From Adenanthera pavonina (Eukaryota; Streptophyta; Magnoliopsida; Fabales; Fabaceae): a DNA stretch of 64,000 nucleotides. Under the pieces are notes generated by a model. The model searched no databases. It was not told the DNA's origin and was given only the letters and a program-made list of their open reading frames with translations. Shown here piece by piece: positions 62,340 through 64,000 of this stretch (within the stretch, counting starts at the first letter, position 1; every line of letters begins with the position of its first letter). Both the position numbers and the translations under genes were made by a program. The stretch spans positions 39,615,001 to 39,679,000 of the forward strand of contig JAIVEN010000007.1 of NCBI GenBank assembly GCA_026686845.1, given 5' to 3'.

Positions 62340-62593
62340 CTCCCTCTAGTCCTTAATATAAAATCATTTTAACCAAATCACGCGAATTAAGAATTAAAAT
62401 TAAAACCAATTAATTACCTCGATTTCTCTGAAAATTTTAACATTTTTCTAAAACTACCCTTATTTAATCTCTTTCTCTCTCTCTCTGGATACATTAAATA
62501 GAAACATTTTTTAGAAATGCATAATAAATACTAACTCGTATATTGTAAATGGTCAACAAAAACAAAAGATCCTATATATAGGACCTGAGGGAG
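62340..62593. mobile_element. Stowaway-like MITE, best-preserved copy (254 bp)
   Basis: Terminal inverted repeats CTCCCTCTAGTCC (left) and CTCCCTCAGGTCC (reverse complement of the right end) are flanked by TA on both sides, the classic Stowaway arrangement. The body aligns with copies at 8637-8885 and, inverted, 50797-51025. Confidence 0.85.
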
Positions 62594-63300
62594 TATCTCA
62601 TTTTTTTTTAAATTATTTTGTGGCCAAATGACAAAGCATACAATTTACTGATTTAGCAAATGCTTCCCGCTCAGCTATCACGTAGGAGAGGGCTTTAGAG
62701 GCATCTATCTATCTTCGATCTATTTATTTATCTTCTATTATCTGTTATCTGCCTATAATCTTTTTTCTGGGCCAAGATATCTTTCAATAATCTATATCTA
62801 TAATATTTATATATATATATGTATATATATATATAAAACTAGAATCCTTATATGAAATTCTCATAATTTTGTGCTTCGTACATTGCTTCGATTTACGGTT
62901 TGATTATGGGATATCTTTAGTGATTTTACAATTATTTGTTTCTTAAATAATTTGAAATTTTATTTAAAAATTTATTTTTTATAAATCAATAATTATTTAA
63001 GATGAAATAAACTCTGAACACAGCGTGCAATAAAAAATATTTGTACCGATATGAGACATTTTCAACGAACTAACTATTTTGAAAATCACATTGGCGCACT
63101 TCTTTTTAAAAATGACATTTTAGAATTGTTGAAGTGGTGGCTCTCTCTCTCTCTCTCTCTATGTGAACAGGAAATCTAGAGAAAGAATATAATGAATGAA
63201 ATGAATTCAAAAAATGGAAAACATTAATTTTGGGACATTGAGATTATGGGAAACAATTTGTATTCTAATAAAATAAAATAAAAAAGAATAGAGAGAATTT
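62594..63300. other. Intergenic, no gene seen
   Basis: AT-rich, with short TA runs (62805-62834) and (CT)10 at 63142-63160. No supported ORF. Confidence 0.5.
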
Positions 63301-63459
63301 GCGAGATAAGAGAATATAAAGAGTCAAAAGTTAAATATTTTTATTCATTTGCAAGGAAGTATTTATACAAAAGTTATAACCCTAAAAATGATAATAATCC
63401 TTTAATTAATTAAATAAAATAAATGAAAATAATGACTCTGCCCTAAGTTAAAAATATTT

Positions 63460-63730
63460 TAGATAGACATTCAAAATCTTGATAACACTCCTCCTTGAAT
63501 GTCCATCATCAAAGAACGCGTCTCATTAAAAATCTTACTAGGAAAAATCATGTGGGACAAAAATCTAAAAAAGAAAAAGAGCACATCATTCTTTGTATAC
63601 GCAATCAAATATTATTTCGTTAAAAACTTACTAGGAAACCAGTGGGAAAAACCCTGGTTAAGGAAAACAAGTACACTGTATATATCAATTAAGATCCTTG
63701 AGTCAATGAAGCATCTTGGTAAACAAGTCT
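63460..63730. mobile_element. Copia-like retrotransposon fragment with an internal tandem repeat
   Basis: Two imperfect copies of one motif, at about 63522-63597 and 63612-63680: ATTAAAAATCTTACTAGGAAAA...GTGGGACAAAAATCT and GTTAAAAACTTACTAGGAAA...GTGGGAAAAACCCTGG. The phrase CACTCCTCCTTGAATGTCCATC and the repeated ...TTAAAAACCTTACTAGGAAAACCCAGTGGGA... type block are, from memory, common beside LTRs of plant Ty1/copia elements. The element probably continues to the right of the window. Confidence 0.5.
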
Positions 63731-64000
63731 GTTAAGTTGTCACATAAACGAATTTGCTGAATGTCTATATCACTATTCTTTTGAGAATCATGAGGGTAGT
63801 AGAATTTTGGTGAAATATATTTTATTTTATCTCATTTAATGTACCCCTCATTTGCTCAGATAACACATGCAACATTACCTTTATATAAAATTGTTGATAT
63901 TATTTTTCCTAAAGATAAACCACAAGTCTCTACGTGTTGAATTAAAGCTCTCGACTGAATACATTCTCAACTTGTCTCATGTAATGCCAAAATTTCGGCA

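Overview
This is a 64 kb piece of a plant nuclear genome, almost certainly a dicot. The DNA is AT-rich. Genes have many introns with GT-AG borders, and every recognisable protein is closest, from memory, to dicot families: HD-ZIP IV factors, plant GLR3 receptors, DTX40-type MATE carriers, an At1g61900-type GPI protein and organellar aconitase. The species cannot be named from the sequence alone. Exon borders below were placed by hand from GT/AG sites, reading-frame phase and remembered family proteins; lengths and phases were checked to be consistent.

Layout. 1-3260 (+): 3' end of an HD-ZIP IV homeodomain gene (HDG2-like), with a 3'UTR intron and a nested inverted repeat in the 3'UTR. 3564-3989: a small inverted-repeat element. 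4398-5355 (-): a TMEM97/sigma-2-receptor-like EXPERA protein in two exons. 5.5-9.2 kb: AT-rich, with a possible LTR remnant and a MITE copy. 9218-11830 (-): an SGP1/Spg1-like small GTPase gene with a broken splice donor and a mutated P-loop. 12960-16966 and 20126-24949 (-): two tandem glutamate receptor-like channels, GLR3.4-like and GLR3.7-like, with matching internal exon structure. 27224-29855 (+): a 5'-truncated dead LINE. 30812-35136 (-): an intact DTX40-like MATE transporter. 37092-40274 (-): its tandem copy, inactivated by an in-frame TGA and a lost splice acceptor. 42604-46844 (-): an At1g61900-like GPI-anchored protein with a 12-nt micro-exon and an apparent one-base slip in a T10 run. 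47230-50455: a 3.2 kb Mutator-like element with long TIRs, a near-9-bp target duplication and a decayed transposon gene. 51990-60282 (-): a complete 20-exon mitochondrial/cytosolic aconitase whose last codons and stop are tandemly duplicated in its 3' flank. 60.3-64 kb: intergenic, with a Stowaway MITE and copia-like repeats at the right edge.

The genes do not form a pathway, as expected for a plant chromosome. What ties the region together is local duplication (GLR pair, MATE pair) followed by decay of one copy in the MATE case, plus repeated transposon insertion between genes. No wholly novel multi-gene system was seen. The most useful observations are the Mutator-like element, the decayed GTPase and MATE genes, the micro-exon, and the structured 3'UTR of the HD-ZIP gene.
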